Shown here one piece after another: positions 12,220 to 24,684 of a DNA stretch of 64,000 nt (positions within the stretch are counted from its first letter, which is position 1; each line of letters starts with the position of its first letter). The stretch spans positions 31,309,640 through 31,373,639 of the forward strand of contig NC_135781.1 of assembly GCF_028453695.1 (NCBI RefSeq), in the 5' to 3' direction. Position numbers and translations under genes: made by a program. The DNA comes from Augochlora pura (Eukaryota; Arthropoda; Insecta; Hymenoptera; Halictidae). Below the pieces are notes generated by a model. It had not been told where the DNA came from, did not search any database, and saw only the letters and a list, made by a program, of their open reading frames with translations.

Positions 12220-12561
12220 AAAAGTGAAACAAGCCGAAGCCCGGGTCTCCCAAACCCGAAACACAACGTTTAAGAGTCGCGCGAGTCGCTCGAATTATTA
12301 TTAATTAACCGACCCGAAAACAGCGAGCGGGCAACCCTTTGACGGCTGGTCGTGAACCAAGCCACGCGGCGACGAGACGGGCCGAAAGACGTTCCTACCG
12401 TTGCCACTTATCTCTGCCGGCGGGATTTATGAAACGCTCTGTTCCACGAGCACCGGGATAAGAGCCTGAAAGGACGACACAGCCTAACCCGTAGACACGC
12501 TGGATAATGCAAGGATTAGGAAGCGCGTTCCCTCTGCCCGAGATGAAGCTCTCAGTCTCCG
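12220..12561. other. CpG-rich unique stretch, no gene seen
   Basis: Unique DNA. AACCCTTTGACGG near 12334 resembles a family end but lacks the TTAA, so it is not called. Confidence 0.5.
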
Positions 12562-12583
12562 CTCTCTCTCTCTCTCTCTCTCT
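12562..12583. repeat. (CT)n microsatellite
   Basis: Uninterrupted alternating CT, 22 bases. Confidence 0.95.
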
Positions 12584-13934
12584 AGCTCTGTTCCAAGATT
12601 AAATATCGACGGCGAAAGAGCTGCGATTCAATTAGCGACTGCGGCTTTCCGATGTCGTTTTAACCTTGTCGTTTCATTCTTACCGCCCCCGGGATCAGTT
12701 TCTTTGACCGATATTAACGGCGAACAAAGTGACCGACGCTGGAGATGGTCCTCGGGGTATTTGCTTAAGTGTACTTCAATCTTTTTTGTGGTATTGCGGA
12801 GTATTGTTTGAAGTAGGTTCTTTTGGAGTTTCATAAGAGTATATTCATATTTGGCAGGGACAAATATTTGTATTTAATATAGTAACTATTTTTTATCTTC
12901 TCGTGAAATTCATAATTTATATTTTAATAAATATTTAATATGTTATTGGCGTATGCAACTATTATTTCAAAAAGTATTATTTGGCAAGTTCTGTGTTATA
13001 TGAGATGAAAGAATGTTTATAATTTGTTTTATAATTTAAAAATGTATTTTTCATGGGTTGTTGTAAACATTGAGGCTGATAAGATGTCAATCATCAGTAG
13101 ACATTGATTGATTTTATACATTTACACCAAAAATCAAACGGAAATTTAAAAAATGTTAAAACACTTTTATATTGTTTTTAATCTGTTAAAATGACTAAAA
13201 ATAATAATAAATGTCTATGTAGCATTAGTATCTTACAGTTAATACAGACAAATTCTATTTTACATAAAAATCTGCTACTCGTCAATAAAAATTTTAAAAA
13301 CTGTTGCAATATTTTTTAATAAAATGATAAAAGCAATTACTTTAACATATATATATTACAAAAATCCTGTAAATATGTCTAATAAAAAATTAAGAACCAA
13401 TCGCTTTGAAATTCATAGTCAACAAATAAACAGCTTTATTATGAACAAAAAAAGTCTCTAAAGCGACAATAAACAAAACAACTGTCCCATAAAGACCACG
13501 CGTCGCATTTTGCAAAATTTATTCCTCCATGTAGAAATAATCTTATAAATCCCGGCTAAACGCCATAGAGTTCAGTGGTAGGCAACAAGTCTCCCTTATC
13601 GTCCCCTAATTTCCAAGGTGGAGGACCCGCCCCCAGCGTTTTTATTGGCCGAGGACACCGGTCGGGAGAGTATATCAGGAAGATTTGAATCGCATAAAGA
13701 GAGAAAGAGCCCCCCCCCGAAGGCATTGTGTTTTACGCCGGCCGCAAGGATCAGCCGCGTCCCCTGAAAAGGAGATAGGAGAGACGGACACTTCGCTCCG
13801 CCATGAATTAGATCTTCCGGGGGTAGCACGTCAAAGGAGCCCGCGCCGCGCGAACGCGACACAGCGCCGAATCGGATCTCCATTGTGGGGTGTAGCCGCG
13901 TGTGTGCTTGCACATCCTTGGAAGCTTAGCCGTG
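12584..13934. other. Unique DNA, no gene seen
   Basis: 12840-13560 is AT-rich with no clear repeats. 13560-13930 is GC-rich; its overlapping frames (13685-14035 plus, 13596-13913 minus) have no domain. Confidence 0.5.
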
Positions 13935-13956
13935 CGAGAGAGAGAGAGAGAGAGAG
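13935..13956. repeat. (GA)n microsatellite
   Basis: Uninterrupted alternating GA, about 22 bases, inside CpG-rich DNA. Confidence 0.95.
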
Positions 13957-14471
13957 TCGGCCCGGAGAAAATGACGGCAACGCGAACCGGAGAAGGTCTC
14001 CACGATTCGGCCGGAAATTATCTAATCTTTTGTAGGATATAGCCTACGAGCCACTCCGCGACGACACTTATCCGCGGACTTGGCTCTAGATATTCCTCTA
14101 TTTAAGCCGTAGGGGTTGGCCACTTTTTCACTGGAATCGGTCCAGAGTCGCTATACTTCTGCGTAAAATGGCACGGAAATGACGGAAATAGCGAAGAACA
14201 GAGAATGGTATGGTTGTCATGGAGAGTCGAATTATTTGTGCCATTCATATGCCAGAATATTGGTACTATACTATACACTTTGGTACCACTCTATTTTACT
14301 ATAGTAAAAGTTAGTTATTTAAAAGTTAGTTAGTTATAGTAAAAGTTACTTGTTATAGGTACTTAATTATAGATATTTCGTTGCAAGTACTTTGTTTTAA
14401 GTGCAGTTTTATTCAGTATCAGATTTTTATTAATTTTTAAAGTAAATAAATTTGACTGTGCTGATTGCATG
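13957..14471. other. Non-coding stretch, no gene seen
   Basis: GC-rich to about 14150, then AT-rich with repeated AAAAGTTAGTTA-like words at 14305-14350. No gene was recognised. Confidence 0.5.
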
Positions 14472-14793
14472 GGGGACATATTTTTAAGCAACTTTTTCCT
14501 TTGCGAAAATCTTCTACGAGGCTTTGTTTACGAGTCATTAATGAAAAACAGTGGCCAATGAGAGGTGAGATCGGCTGGCGCGAGGCGGCCGAGCCAATTA
14601 AATGAACTGAGCTCGACTGGCGCAAAGTGGTCGAGTCAACGAGCAGACGAAGCCCAGTTTCGTTGATTGGCTTTGATCTCCTTTCAATATTTGAGCTCGC
14701 TTCTCATTGGTCAAAGTTTTTCATTAATAACTCTTAAACAAAAGCTCGTAGAATATTTTTGCAAAGGAAAAAATTATTTTAAATGACCTGAGG
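14472..14793. mobile_element. Foldback MITE with arms of about 95 bp
   Basis: The left arm (about 14472-14570) reads as the diverged reverse complement of the right arm (about 14693-14793). Shared words in order include TTTTTCCTTTGC, TTCTACGAG, TTTGTTTA, ATTAATGAAAAAC and CCAATGAGA. The centre holds a direct duplication: GGCTGGCGCGAGGCGGCCGAG near 14572 and GACTGGCGCAAAGTGGTCGAG near 14612. CCAAT motifs occur four times, as CCAAT at about 14555 and 14594 and as ATTGG at about 14665 and 14706. There is no coding frame. No target-site duplication could be fixed, so the superfamily is open. Confidence 0.75.
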
Positions 14794-14876
14794 AATCTCT
14801 CATTGCTCAGAAGTACCATAATTTTGAGTCATGCTAAAATATTATATATTTTAGGCTTGGTATTGGAGGATTGAAT

Positions 14877-15180
14877 GACCGAGGTTCTATTTTATTTTAA
14901 ATATCTACTACGTGAAGAATGTTTACTTACTCACTGACATTAATCGACGTGTAAAAATGATCACGTAACCGATGTTCCATCCTACTTAGAATATCTACAA
15001 GGTTGAATCTATACATCTCTAGTCAGCATCGTATTTTTAATTCATTCTTACTCAATAGCATCAATCAACGTATAAAAATTACCATATAATCGATGTTCTA
15101 CTGTACTTGGAATCTCCACAAGGATAAATCTCTGTATCTTTTGTCAGCATCTCAATTTATCCTTATTCGTCAACATTCAT
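14877..15180. repeat. Tandem duplication, unit about 121 bp, 2.5 copies
   Basis: TAATCGACGTGTAAAAATgA at 14941 recurs as TcAATCaACGTaTAAAAATt at about 15061. The rest of the unit follows in order: ACCGATGTTC, TACTTaGAAT, CTAC/CCACAAGG, GTCAGCATC. A partial copy precedes it from 14877. Divergence is substantial, so the event is old. Confidence 0.8.
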
Positions 15181-17478
15181 ACTTTGACTGCTGCGTCAAC
15201 CATATGTGGATGACTGAATTATTTCCTATTGAAGATTGTTTATTATTCTATTATTTTGAATATTATAAAATTACCTAACAAAGTCAGAAAACAATAGATT
15301 CTTTAAACAGTAAATAAACTACAAATATCCATATAGAATGAAATCACGAACCTAAAAGCCATCTGACTCGTACAGATCGCCCAGCCCAGATTATAAACAA
15401 TCATCCCGCAGCATACATGCAACATAAACCGTTCCAGAGAAATACTATTATTACGACGATCATGATTTACAGGTTCGATCGTTCGCGCGCGCGATGCCTT
15501 TCGTCTCGAGATAACGAGGCGTGTCCCGCGAATCGCCGGCCAGAATGATTCTTAAACCCCCCACCCGGAGGGTGTGGGTGGTACTCGAAATAATACAAGG
15601 ATATCGAACGAGAGAGAGGTGGCACGGGGGCGCCCGGTTTGAAACCGGATCGATACCTATGATTACGTCTACATGGTACGCGGGCACCGGTGAACGCACT
15701 CGTGCACCGCCGCGGCGGTTTCACTCTTTATCGCTTTCTTATGGCTTCATATCGCCGGGGCCCTCTCGCCGCCGCATGATTATCCGAACAGCTGGCCATC
15801 GACGACGGCGAAGTCCTTCCATCGGGGACGTGTGTTCGGTATATTGTGGCAGGCACCGGAGAGTTCCGCGTACTCTGATCGATCGTGTGTTGCTCCTGGG
15901 CACCGAACGACGATCATTGCCCTCCCGTTATTTCCTTCTTCTTGCATTCCCTTCGCGTTCGCTATTTTATTGTTACACCGTGCTGCAACGCTCCGTCGAG
16001 GCGTGAGGCATATAGACAGCAATTAGTCGTTAATTATTGCGGAGGGAGATATTTATTGATATTGTTTTTTTTATTAGTTTAAAGCGTAATGCAGCTGTTT
16101 CAATTGCATTTCTAGAATAACTTTTTATTTTATAGTAATTGTAATTTTCTTGTTCGTTATAAATTTATTAATTTATTAGGTGGTAGATTAATAAATTAAG
16201 GCTATCAACAAAATTATATTAAGAAATAACTATATTTCTTTACAAATTATAATAATAATAATATTTATAGTCTTGATACAATATTACCATTTTTACAAAA
16301 TTACTACATAAACAATTTATAGAAAGATAACTGTTACAACTAAAAACTACTACTAATAATAAATAAAAACTATGAAAACATTTACTTATTAAATAACAAT
16401 ATTATAAATATTATAAATATTGTAAAATTACCAATTAACAATACGTCTTAATAAATTAAAATTTTACCAACCGACCAACAATATCTTAACAAAACCTCCG
16501 TTTAATATTCAGCATCATAGCAATCGTGAATTTCCTCGAGCAATCGGAACAGTAAATTCGCGTTGATAAATTTCGCGCGGCGACTCTCGCCGCGATAAAA
16601 TCGTCCGATAACCGTCGTCCCGTTCCTGGTTCCCCGGATTATGCGAAAAGTAAAGTAGAAATTTTACGTTCGCCTCGCGTGGCACCGCGTGCGCGTGAAC
16701 GGTGGCGCATCGGTTGTTTTGTCCGGCGCGCGCGGCGTTTACGCCGTGTTTTGAAGCGCAGCGCCGCGCCGCGATGACGGTAAAGCCAACATTACACGCA
16801 TGTCAAGCACTAATTAGGTTACACGGCACGTAACACCGCCGGGGCCCCGCCGGGTTGACACGCGTTTGTTCCGCCGTTGAAAACCCCCCCTCTCCCTCGG
16901 TCGGCCCGTTAACGCGTGCGACGCAACGCGGCGAAAAACACGCTCGCGTTTCACCATCCGCGACACGACAAATCCGTTTTATTTCGGCCCTTTTAAATCC
17001 CGTCCGCGCTGTTTTTCCTGCGACGCGGTGGTTCGCGCTGTGATTAACCGTAATCGCTTGATCGTCGTTGTAACGATGCTGTTTCTTGAAACGCGATTCC
17101 TCGCGCGATTGCCTGTCGTGCTTACGTTTTCATTTTCTTTCATTTTCGAGGCTATTTCTTTTCGTTTTGTTAGAATTTCGCTGTCGCGGCTTGCGGTTTC
17201 GAATTTTGCTCTTTTCGAGTGGCGCTGTTGATTCGAAATTATTGGTGGACGATCTGGGCTTTTGTAGGAATTTGTACGAAATTTGTAAAATTTGCACCGT
17301 GGATTTGTTAGTTGATTGTTGTTTTTAGTCGGTGTTTATACTCTCAAGTAAAAATTTGCAATTGCAATTTCAGAGGTAGGAAATGAGAATTAAGCAGGAA
17401 TAGTGGGGGAAGTAAATTATTTAGGATGATTGACGGTTGAGATGGAGTAGAATTGAAGGAGTAAAATTATATTAATAA
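15181..17478. other. Unique DNA, no gene recognised
   Basis: 15460-16020 and 16540-17230 are CpG-rich; 16030-16500 and 17340-17480 are AT-rich. The longest frame is 161 codons at 15521-16006, Arg/Ser-rich with no domain and with frames overlapping it on both strands, so I do not call it a gene. Confidence 0.5.
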
Positions 17479-17692
17479 TAATAATATTGATAGTAAATGA
17501 GCACTTGCAAATTGTAAAATTAACAGTGCTCATCGAAAAAATAAATTTGATGATGCACCTTTTGACGTTTATTTATTATATAATGCACGAATTAATTTAT
17601 ATATTTGAACATTTGACATTTAAAGCGAAACGAAATTAAACAAATAAGATAATATTGATAATAAATGAGTTCTAATAAACTATGAAATTCAG
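17479..17692. repeat. Weak direct duplication in AT-rich DNA, offset about 170 bp
   Basis: ATAATATTGATAGTAAATGAG (17480s) is echoed by ATAATATTGATAATAAATGAG (17650s), with weaker similarity for about 20 further bases. Only about 45 bp match clearly. Confidence 0.45.
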
Positions 17693-18120
17693 ATATTATT
17701 AAAGATATACATAAACTACTTCACACATTCATTAATTAAATAACAATATAAACACTCCCCTAATCAACTCCCCTAATACAATAACCCTCTCCGCAACACA
17801 AACTACATATCTCTACCTACCAACGATAAAAAACCTGCATCAATTCCATCGCAGAATTCTGCCCGAAACCATCGAGAACAAACGCATTTCGATAACGCTA
17901 ATGCACCGTCCCTCATCCCTCATCCGAATCGAAGGAACGCTCCCCTAATCATCGACATACATCATTGAGAACAAAGAGCGAACCCTGCCAACATAAAACG
18001 AAGGTATCGAAACCGTATTTCCGAACAAAGGTACGCGATTACGAGCGAAACATCATCATCCTCCGGTAATTTCGTTGACAGCGCGCTGGCGCAGCGTGGA
18101 TTCGTTTGCCTTGGAAAGGG
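17693..18120. other. Unique stretch with an unpaired family end
   Basis: AT-rich to 17800, then mixed. GGAAAGGG plus TTAA at 18113-18124 fits a TTAA-family right end. A possible decayed partner is ATAACCCTCTCC near 17780-17792, about 337 bp upstream. This pairing is weak. Confidence 0.35.
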
Positions 18121-18124
18121 TTAA

Positions 18125-18726
18125 TCCGTGACAGAGAGGTTATCAGCAGTGACAGGATTGGTCGACTTCGAGAACGCGGTTCAACGGTGGATGCGTTTAC
18201 ACCTGGACGGGGCGTATCCGCCGATGAAAACGCGGAAAATCTGTGCCGTTCGGAGCGTCACAGAACCGAAAAGTCTCTGCGCGTGCGCGCACGTATTTTA
18301 TACGCTTTGGTATGCGCGTAAATAAACGATGCTGTTGACAGTAACATATGACGGAAGTCCGGCGTACGGTTGTTGTGTTGTCGTTGTAGGGTACATGCTA
18401 CTGTGTTACGCGCGTGCAACGTGTGTTCTCGCATCGATAGGTCTCTGTCTGTGTGTGTGTGTGTTGGTCGAGCGAACGACGAAATTGAAAGCCCCGGTAT
18501 ATACAGGCAATTTCGCCGCCGATGGGTATAAATCCAACGGAACGTGGCAAGATGTTGCGAGCCGGTCACGTGAAACCCCGGCTGTGAGATCGATCGGTTT
18601 TTTGGAATCGGCGGAAGAAGGGATTCTTTGGTTTTATTGGTGTTTGGGGCTCGGATGTTGAAGTCGAAGCAAAGTACAGTGGTCTAACGAGAACTTTTCT
18701 AAGGAGAGACTGATCGCTTCGAAGTG
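18125..18726. other. CpG-rich unique DNA, no gene seen
   Basis: Contains a short TG microsatellite at about 18448-18465. Frames at 18106-18321 and 18329-18661 show no domain. Confidence 0.5.
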
Positions 18727-18735
18727 TTAACCCTT
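18727..18735 (+). mobile_element. Unpaired TTAA-family left end
   Basis: TTAACCCTTTGGGGCATGG starts at 18727. AT-rich DNA with TTTTATACGATAATTTTATA-like internal repeats follows, resembling the family's cores. The matching right end is not seen before the gap at 19160. Confidence 0.45.
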
Positions 18736-19159
18736 TGGGGCATGGTGAGGGTGAAAATGCCTATCTTTGTTATGCATAGATGTGATAATATTTTTATACG
18801 ATAATTTTATATGATAATAATTTTTTGATTATGCGTTTATAATGAAACTAGAAATTGATGGATAGCAGATGGATTTTATGAATTTTTGACGAGTCTGTTT
18901 TGGTAAAAAACAAAGTATTGACGACAAGAGAAAAATTTGAGAATATTTTTATATTATATAAAACTTGTCAAAGTTATTTGTAGAGTAATAACATTTTTAA
19001 TATTTCTGTGATTATGCATTTACACATGGAAATGCTCGGCTTAACTACCGATTTCTTTTTTCTTTTTCTCTTTCTCTTTCAACATTCTGAATTACGGTCT
19101 GCGGCCATTTCGTTACTATTTCCGTTAATCAATACGTTTTGCAATTAGCGGATCAGTTT

Positions 19160-19259
19160 NNNNNNNNNNNNNNNNNNNNNNNNNNNNNNNNNNNNNNNNN
19201 NNNNNNNNNNNNNNNNNNNNNNNNNNNNNNNNNNNNNNNNNNNNNNNNNNNNNNNNNNN
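19160..19259. other. Assembly gap (100 N)
   Basis: Exactly 100 N, the conventional placeholder for a gap of unknown size. Distances across it are not reliable. Confidence 1.
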
Positions 19260-19331
19260 TATCACTGAGAGTTCAATTAAAAACTTCGAACATCGGTATC
19301 CCTATAAAACCACCGGAGAATTGTGACAGTG

Positions 19332-19357
19332 CTCTCTCTCTCTCTCTCTCTCTCTCT
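19332..19357. repeat. (CT)n microsatellite
   Basis: Uninterrupted alternating CT close to the assembly gap. Confidence 0.95.
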
Positions 19358-19910
19358 TCGGTGTTCGAGCACAGTTCATAAGTTTCTCCGGACGATTTTT
19401 CAAATCCGCCGGCGACCACAAAGCGAAGAGAAGTTTAATTGGTTTCCGCGTTTAACGCAAACCACGGTGAAATAAAGACGGCACGACGAGACGACGAGAG
19501 ATTCCCCGTTCTCTATAATTATTTCTGTTAATCCATTAGGAAATTAACAAGATAACGAGCTTCGGAAACGAATTTCTTCTTCGAGGAGAGACACAGCGAA
19601 CGCTGAAATCCAATTCGAAGTTCACGAAACAAGGAACGCGGAACATCGTCCGAGGGCCATTGAATTATAACGCGATGACGAATCATTGAGAAATTGCGAG
19701 AAACTGGTGAAATTGAATAAAATGTTTTAAACATTTTCGAAATCGAATGAAATGTTTTAAACATTGTCGAAATTCTTAGGGAGACTGGAAAATTGTGAGG
19801 ATATTCTTTTGTCATTTATTGACTCAGTTCATCGTGGATTTTTCACCAATAATTAATTACTTTTTAAGCTGCAAATATTTGTCCAGAAAATAACTAAAAC
19901 TAGCTAAAGA
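19358..19910. other. Non-coding stretch with a short duplication
   Basis: AAATGTTTTAAACATT occurs at about 19718 and 19749, each followed by TCGAAAT, a roughly 31-bp direct duplication containing a palindromic core. No gene was seen. Confidence 0.55.
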
Positions 19911-20307
19911 TTTTAATAATTTCCGATTTTTGCAATCGATGTTGTTAATCTTTATTTCGCGTAAATATTCACAGTATAGCAATCGATATTAAATTCAATC
20001 GATTATGTCTGAAAAATTATTCGCAGTTTGATAAATTTTCTAATAATTACTGATTTTTGCAATCGATGTTCTACCTTATTATTTTACCTAAATATTAAAA
20101 ATTTTCCAATCTGTTTAAATTCAATATGCAAAATATAGGAATCCATTTATTTCTAAAAAAAGTATTCGCAGTCTGACAAATTTTCTAATAATTACCGATT
20201 TTTGCAATCGATATTATAACTCATTATTTTACCTAAATATTCTAATCCGTTTAAATTCAATATACGAAACACAAGAATCCATTTATTTCGGAAAAAGGTA
20301 CTCGCAT
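19911..20307. repeat. Tandem duplication, unit about 126-144 bp, 3 copies
   Basis: The block TTTTaATAATTaCCGATTTT with GCAATCGATgTT starts near 19911, 20037 and 20181. Each copy continues through TTATTTTACCTAAATATT, TTAAATTCAAT and AtTCGCAGTcTGA. Copies 2 and 3 are closer to each other than to copy 1. Confidence 0.85.
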
Positions 20308-21612
20308 TTTGGCGCGCGACGAGGGTCCCCGTATAAATTCGATTTTTCCCCTTGATAGAAAATAGCCGGCGACCGGGTACCCGGGCTATAATTCCTGGCG
20401 GCGACTCATATTTCTTCTCTATATAACGTCTGTAAGTAGATACGGGGACACGGGCCGTGCAGAGAATACGGAATGTTTTCGGGGGTGGTCGGACTTACGC
20501 GCGCCGCGAACGAAGTGGGACGACGACGCGCGCGCTCGCGCGACTTTTATATTTCGTCGCGAAGGAGGGGGGGACGAAGCAAGCCGATGGATGCATAGTT
20601 TTTGCATAACTTCTGCACTACGGATAAATGGAAAATGAAATAACTTTCGGTCCGCGAGTCGAAATTTGCATCGCTTTGTGCATGGTGTACGAAGAACTTG
20701 TTCTCGTTACGGGGGACTTGGTGTATAGGTTATTCAATACTATGGGGGGTGTCGTCGATTGTTGTTACTTTTACCATGAAAATGAACGAAGTTTGAAACA
20801 ATAGAAAAGTTGTAAGAATTGGCGAATGTTTATTGTTTTATACGCGTTGAGCGAAATCGTGGAAGGATTGGATTAGGTTAATTTTTAGGTTATTTAATTT
20901 AACCCCTTGAAATAATATCTAAATTACAGTAATAAATAACACATAAATTACAATATTAAATAATACAAAAATCATGACAATAAATACCATACAAATCTCA
21001 ATATTATCAACTATAATAAAATTATCGACCACTTCCTAAAACATGATCTTTTAGATCATTGTCTATCATCATTTCGTTCGAATCGTTCCAAGGAAATCTG
21101 ATTTTGCGAAAAGACGATCCGAGAGGAAAAGGTATCGCTCGCATAAAACGGGGTGGGGGAGCGAACATACCGAAGTCGATGGTTGTTTTTAATGGGCTCG
21201 CGACCACCGGTACCCGTACGGTTCCACATTCATAAATCTTCTGGCTGTCGACGGCCGAACGAAATACCGTGAACCCGTGTACGAAGGCCACGCGCGCGGC
21301 ATTCCAGTTCATCGGGAATGTTTCTGCGAAAATTGCCCGCGAAACCCGGCCGGAGATTCCTCTGTCGATTTCGCGAGCGGTCATCTAGTCGGCCGAATTG
21401 TTCCGCAGCGGCTTTCTTTGATCCGGCGGCTTTCTTGGAAAATCGACAGATCCGGCCGAACCGAATCGACCGAAAATTTAATAGCCGTACCATGGATGAT
21501 ATTGTTGTCCCCTAGAATCATCCCCACCTCCTCCGCCCCTTCCTACCCTCGGAAGGGAAAAATTGGATTTTGCGCGAATGAAATTTTTCATATATCTAAA
21601 TTATCATTTTTC
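20308..21612. other. Unique DNA, no gene seen
   Basis: 20310-20620 is CpG-rich, 20730-21020 AT-rich and 21040-21540 CpG-rich. TTAACCCCTTGA at 20899 resembles a family left end but no partner was found. The frame at 21277-21741 has no domain and overlaps frames on the other strand. Confidence 0.5.
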
Positions 21613-21860
21613 TTAACCCTTTATAATCGTATGGTGACTCTATGGCACCACCAAAATTTGTACAGGACGTTCCAAAATAACTTTTATATTGCGAAAGATC
21701 AGATTTCAAAAATTATTGAAAGCATAACTGTTGCTGCATGAGTTACCAGATTCAATTTTAAATGCATAAAATATGTTTTATAATATAAAATGGAAATGAT
21801 GTATGTTGGAAAAGTTATTTTAGCATTACAGTTAATATGGCTCCGAGAGCAAAGGGTTAA
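21613..21860. mobile_element. TTAA-family MITE, 240 bp
   Basis: TTAA at 21613-21616 precedes CCCTTTATAATCG; the right end GAGAGCAAAGGG is followed by TTAA at 21857-21860. The subterminal block ATGGTGACTCTATGGCACC recurs diverged at 58204-58222 and, in reverse orientation, near 59052-59073. The middle aligns by eye with 25319-25570. There is no coding content. Confidence 0.8.
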
Positions 21861-22637
21861 TATATATTATTTTATATCTGTAACTAAACTGAAATTTTTC
21901 ATTTCAACTAAATTACTATAGCTATAAATTAGCTATAATTAACTATAAATATATTCTTTTTTTAGTGTAGCGTATTTATACACTTTGACTTGAATCTTTT
22001 GCTTTAATAATTAATAATACAATTAAGTAAAGCACGAAACATTCGCGAATACAGTCCATCCACTATAATGGCGCGTCGTGCCTTAATAGGTTATGTACGG
22101 TCGACGAAACGCGGTGAACATTTCATCGTGTTCCGAAGGAACGTTCGCCGCGAACGAAATCTGCTTTTTCTCTCGGATATCATCCGCGCAGCGAACGGTT
22201 AACCTACCGGTTTCATTTTTCAATGAACGCCGCCTCGCATTTATACTGCTTCGTCTCCGTTTCTTTCGCCTCATTTGCTATAAATTCTGCCGCGTTTTAG
22301 TCCGACGCTATCCGAACATTTACAATCTACAGGCTTCCCTTGTTACTTCGTTTCACTTTGTTTGCCGTATATTTTGTTACCGGGTTTCGTTTCGGTAGTC
22401 CCTTTCATGCAGTATTTCTCGCTTTGTTCGATTTGTTACATTTTCTTTCTCGACATTTGTACAGTAAACAATTCGCATTTTTGTCCGCTTCATTTGTTGT
22501 AACGTTTTATTTTATTTGTTGACGATTCTTGTTTTGAGACTCGATTTTGTGTAATTGTTTCAGCAGAATTTTTGCGTTTATTCGGTTCGTTGTATTTTAT
22601 TTTTCGATATTTGGAGACGTTCTTCGGGCTTTGTAAA
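21861..22637. other. Non-coding stretch, no gene seen
   Basis: AT-rich to 22060. From 22080 to 22600 it is T-rich, moderately GC, with TTTCGTTT-like words that keep plus-strand frames open. No domain. Confidence 0.5.
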
Positions 22638-22886
22638 TATTTGTTAATATGATATATTCGCTTCGTTAACGTAACATATTAGCTTTGTTAATATAACATA
22701 TTAGCTTCGTTAATATAATATATTAGCTTTATTAACTTAACATATTAGCTTTATCAACATAACCTATTAGCTTTATTAACCTAACATATTAGCTTTATTA
22801 ACATAACCTATTAGCTTTATTAACACACGATATTATCTTTATTAACATAACCTATTGTCTTTATCAACATATCAGCTTTATTAACA
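22638..22886. repeat. 22-bp minisatellite, about 11 copies
   Basis: The unit is TATTAGCTTTATTAACATAACC with small changes (GTTAATATAACA, CCTAACA). The register is regular at 22 bp for most of the array and loosens at the right end. Confidence 0.9.
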
Positions 22887-23404
22887 TTCCGTACAACATT
22901 GACGATCGCTTGTAAAACAAGAGCTGCTTAAACAAATTGCACGAAATTTCGCGGTCGAGTTATTTTCGTCGTTAGATATTTGAAAATTTCGTGCTAGAAA
23001 AAAATAGGGTTTGGCGAAGATTTAGCGGTTCGCGGAATTTTTTTGAAACCCGTACTCGCGGTACATGAAATATTTCTGTCAACTTTTATCTCGACCAAAA
23101 CAAACAAACAAAACCCGGGCAAAATACTCGACGAGAAATAAAATGAACGGCGCCCGAGATCCTACTTTTAACATTATATCGACAGAATTGTCAATACAAA
23201 ACGAAACAGAAGTTAATGGAATAAGTAGATCAAAGAGTCTCGATGATGGAATAATGATAAAACTTTTATTAAAAGCATGGATGTAGTATAACAATGGAAG
23301 GGGACGTTTTAAACATTTACGCGCAAGTGCCTGGAAAATAAGCAAATTGTTGATCCAAGTCCTGACTGTGAAAATTGTTACTAGATAATAATAATAATAA
23401 TAAT
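22887..23404. other. Non-coding stretch, no gene seen
   Basis: Unique sequence. A 73-codon frame at 23065-23286 has no domain. A short (AAT)n run lies at about 23385-23405. Confidence 0.5.
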
Positions 23405-23640
23405 AAAATAACAATATCAACGAAATAATAGTAATATAAATAATTACAGTATAAAATAACAATAAAAACCAAGTAGTCTAAGAAAAGAGGTGCCTCAAGA
23501 GCACGTTTAAAAATATATTATAAAATCTGCAAATAACAATGAAATAGCAATAATATAAAATAATAACAGTATAAAATAATAATAAAGAGAAATAATACAA
23601 ACCAACCGGGCTAAGAAAATAAGTGTCCGAAGAGCACGTA
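23405..23640. repeat. Tandem duplication, unit about 120 bp, 2 copies
   Basis: Both copies run through AATAACAAT, AATAATAtAAATAAT, ACAGTATAAAATAA, CCAA..., CTAAGAAAA and end at AGAGCACGT (about 23494-23503 and 23629-23638). Confidence 0.75.
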
Positions 23641-24612
23641 CAAAAAAAATAAAAAATAACCCTTCAATCGCAAAATTGCCGCTCCTATTTTCATTAAAAA
23701 AATAACGATCCATCACGCAACGCATCATTTGTTCATTCCGCAATCTAATCGCAACAAAGTGAGGATAAACAGCGTCTGTTTCGCGTACTCGATTGGATAC
23801 GCGAGTCCTCGGCGTCCTCCACGTTGATACGCGGCTTACGTTGCGGCGGAGAAACCGTACCGGTATATCGTCGACCGGCTCGAAAAGGACCACTTGCAAT
23901 TTCCTTGGGGGTCGAACGATGAGCCGGAATCCAACCAAGGAAACTGCACTCGAACTGCAACTTATACGTCTCTCCGGGGCACAGCCCGCGTCGAGTTAGG
24001 TTCCGAGTTTACGCGTGACCAATTTCCTCCGCCTCCGTTTCTCTATCTCTGCTGGTAAACTCTATATACATATATATGTATATACAGGTGCACACATGTA
24101 CGCAGGACCCGGTAAACACCCACATCGCCTCCATTTCAATACCGCATTTTCATTATTAAATATCGGGGCGCGAATTTCGCAACAACCGGGAAAACGATGT
24201 AACAACTTCGCGACGCCGCGCGTGTCGCCTCATGCAGGATAATAATATTTAATTAGATCCTGTATCGCGAGTCTGACTTGTTATTATAGCGCAAGGGGTT
24301 GATCAACAAATATCGTCTATTGATTTCGCATAAAAAAGTGAAATAACATCTTTAATATCTTTCCGTATATTGAGATAAAATATTCGCTAAAACCAATCAA
24401 AACCAGCTCCGTCGATGCCACGAAGGACACCAATACGTCGCTTCCGTATTTTCCATTCGCCACGAGCCCGGCAGAAGGGGTGGTGGCAAGATCTCGGCAT
24501 AGGGATCGAGCGGTTTCTAACCGAGTTTGCCGCCGAGTCGATGAATATTCATGCCCGTTTAATGCAACCACCATCTTTCAGGCCGACGAGCCTGGCGCGC
24601 GTGCACACGCGA
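23641..24612. other. Unique DNA, no gene seen
   Basis: Mostly CpG-rich, with a TATACATATA-type tract at 24063-24090. At 24303-24328 a 26-base stretch matches the duplicated block at 44 kb at all but about two positions (see the entry for 44608-44865). Confidence 0.5.
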
Positions 24613-24684
24613 GCCGCGCTCGGCACGTCCTATAGCGCCGCGCTCGGCACGTCCTATAGCGCCGCGCTCGGCACGTCCTATAGC
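24613..24684. repeat. 24-bp tandem repeat, 3 exact copies
   Basis: Three identical units, each GCCGCGCTCGGCACGTCC followed by TATAGC. Exact identity implies a recent expansion. The unit is a multiple of three, so an open frame crosses it, but there is no domain. Confidence 0.95.

Noticed and set aside
12331..12350. AACCCTTTGACGG as another TTAA-family end
   Set aside because: It is preceded by GC, not TTAA, and has no partner; one word is not enough.
15521..16006. 161-codon plus-strand frame
   Set aside because: Arg/Ser/Pro-rich with no domain, and several overlapping frames on both strands of the same CpG-rich DNA.
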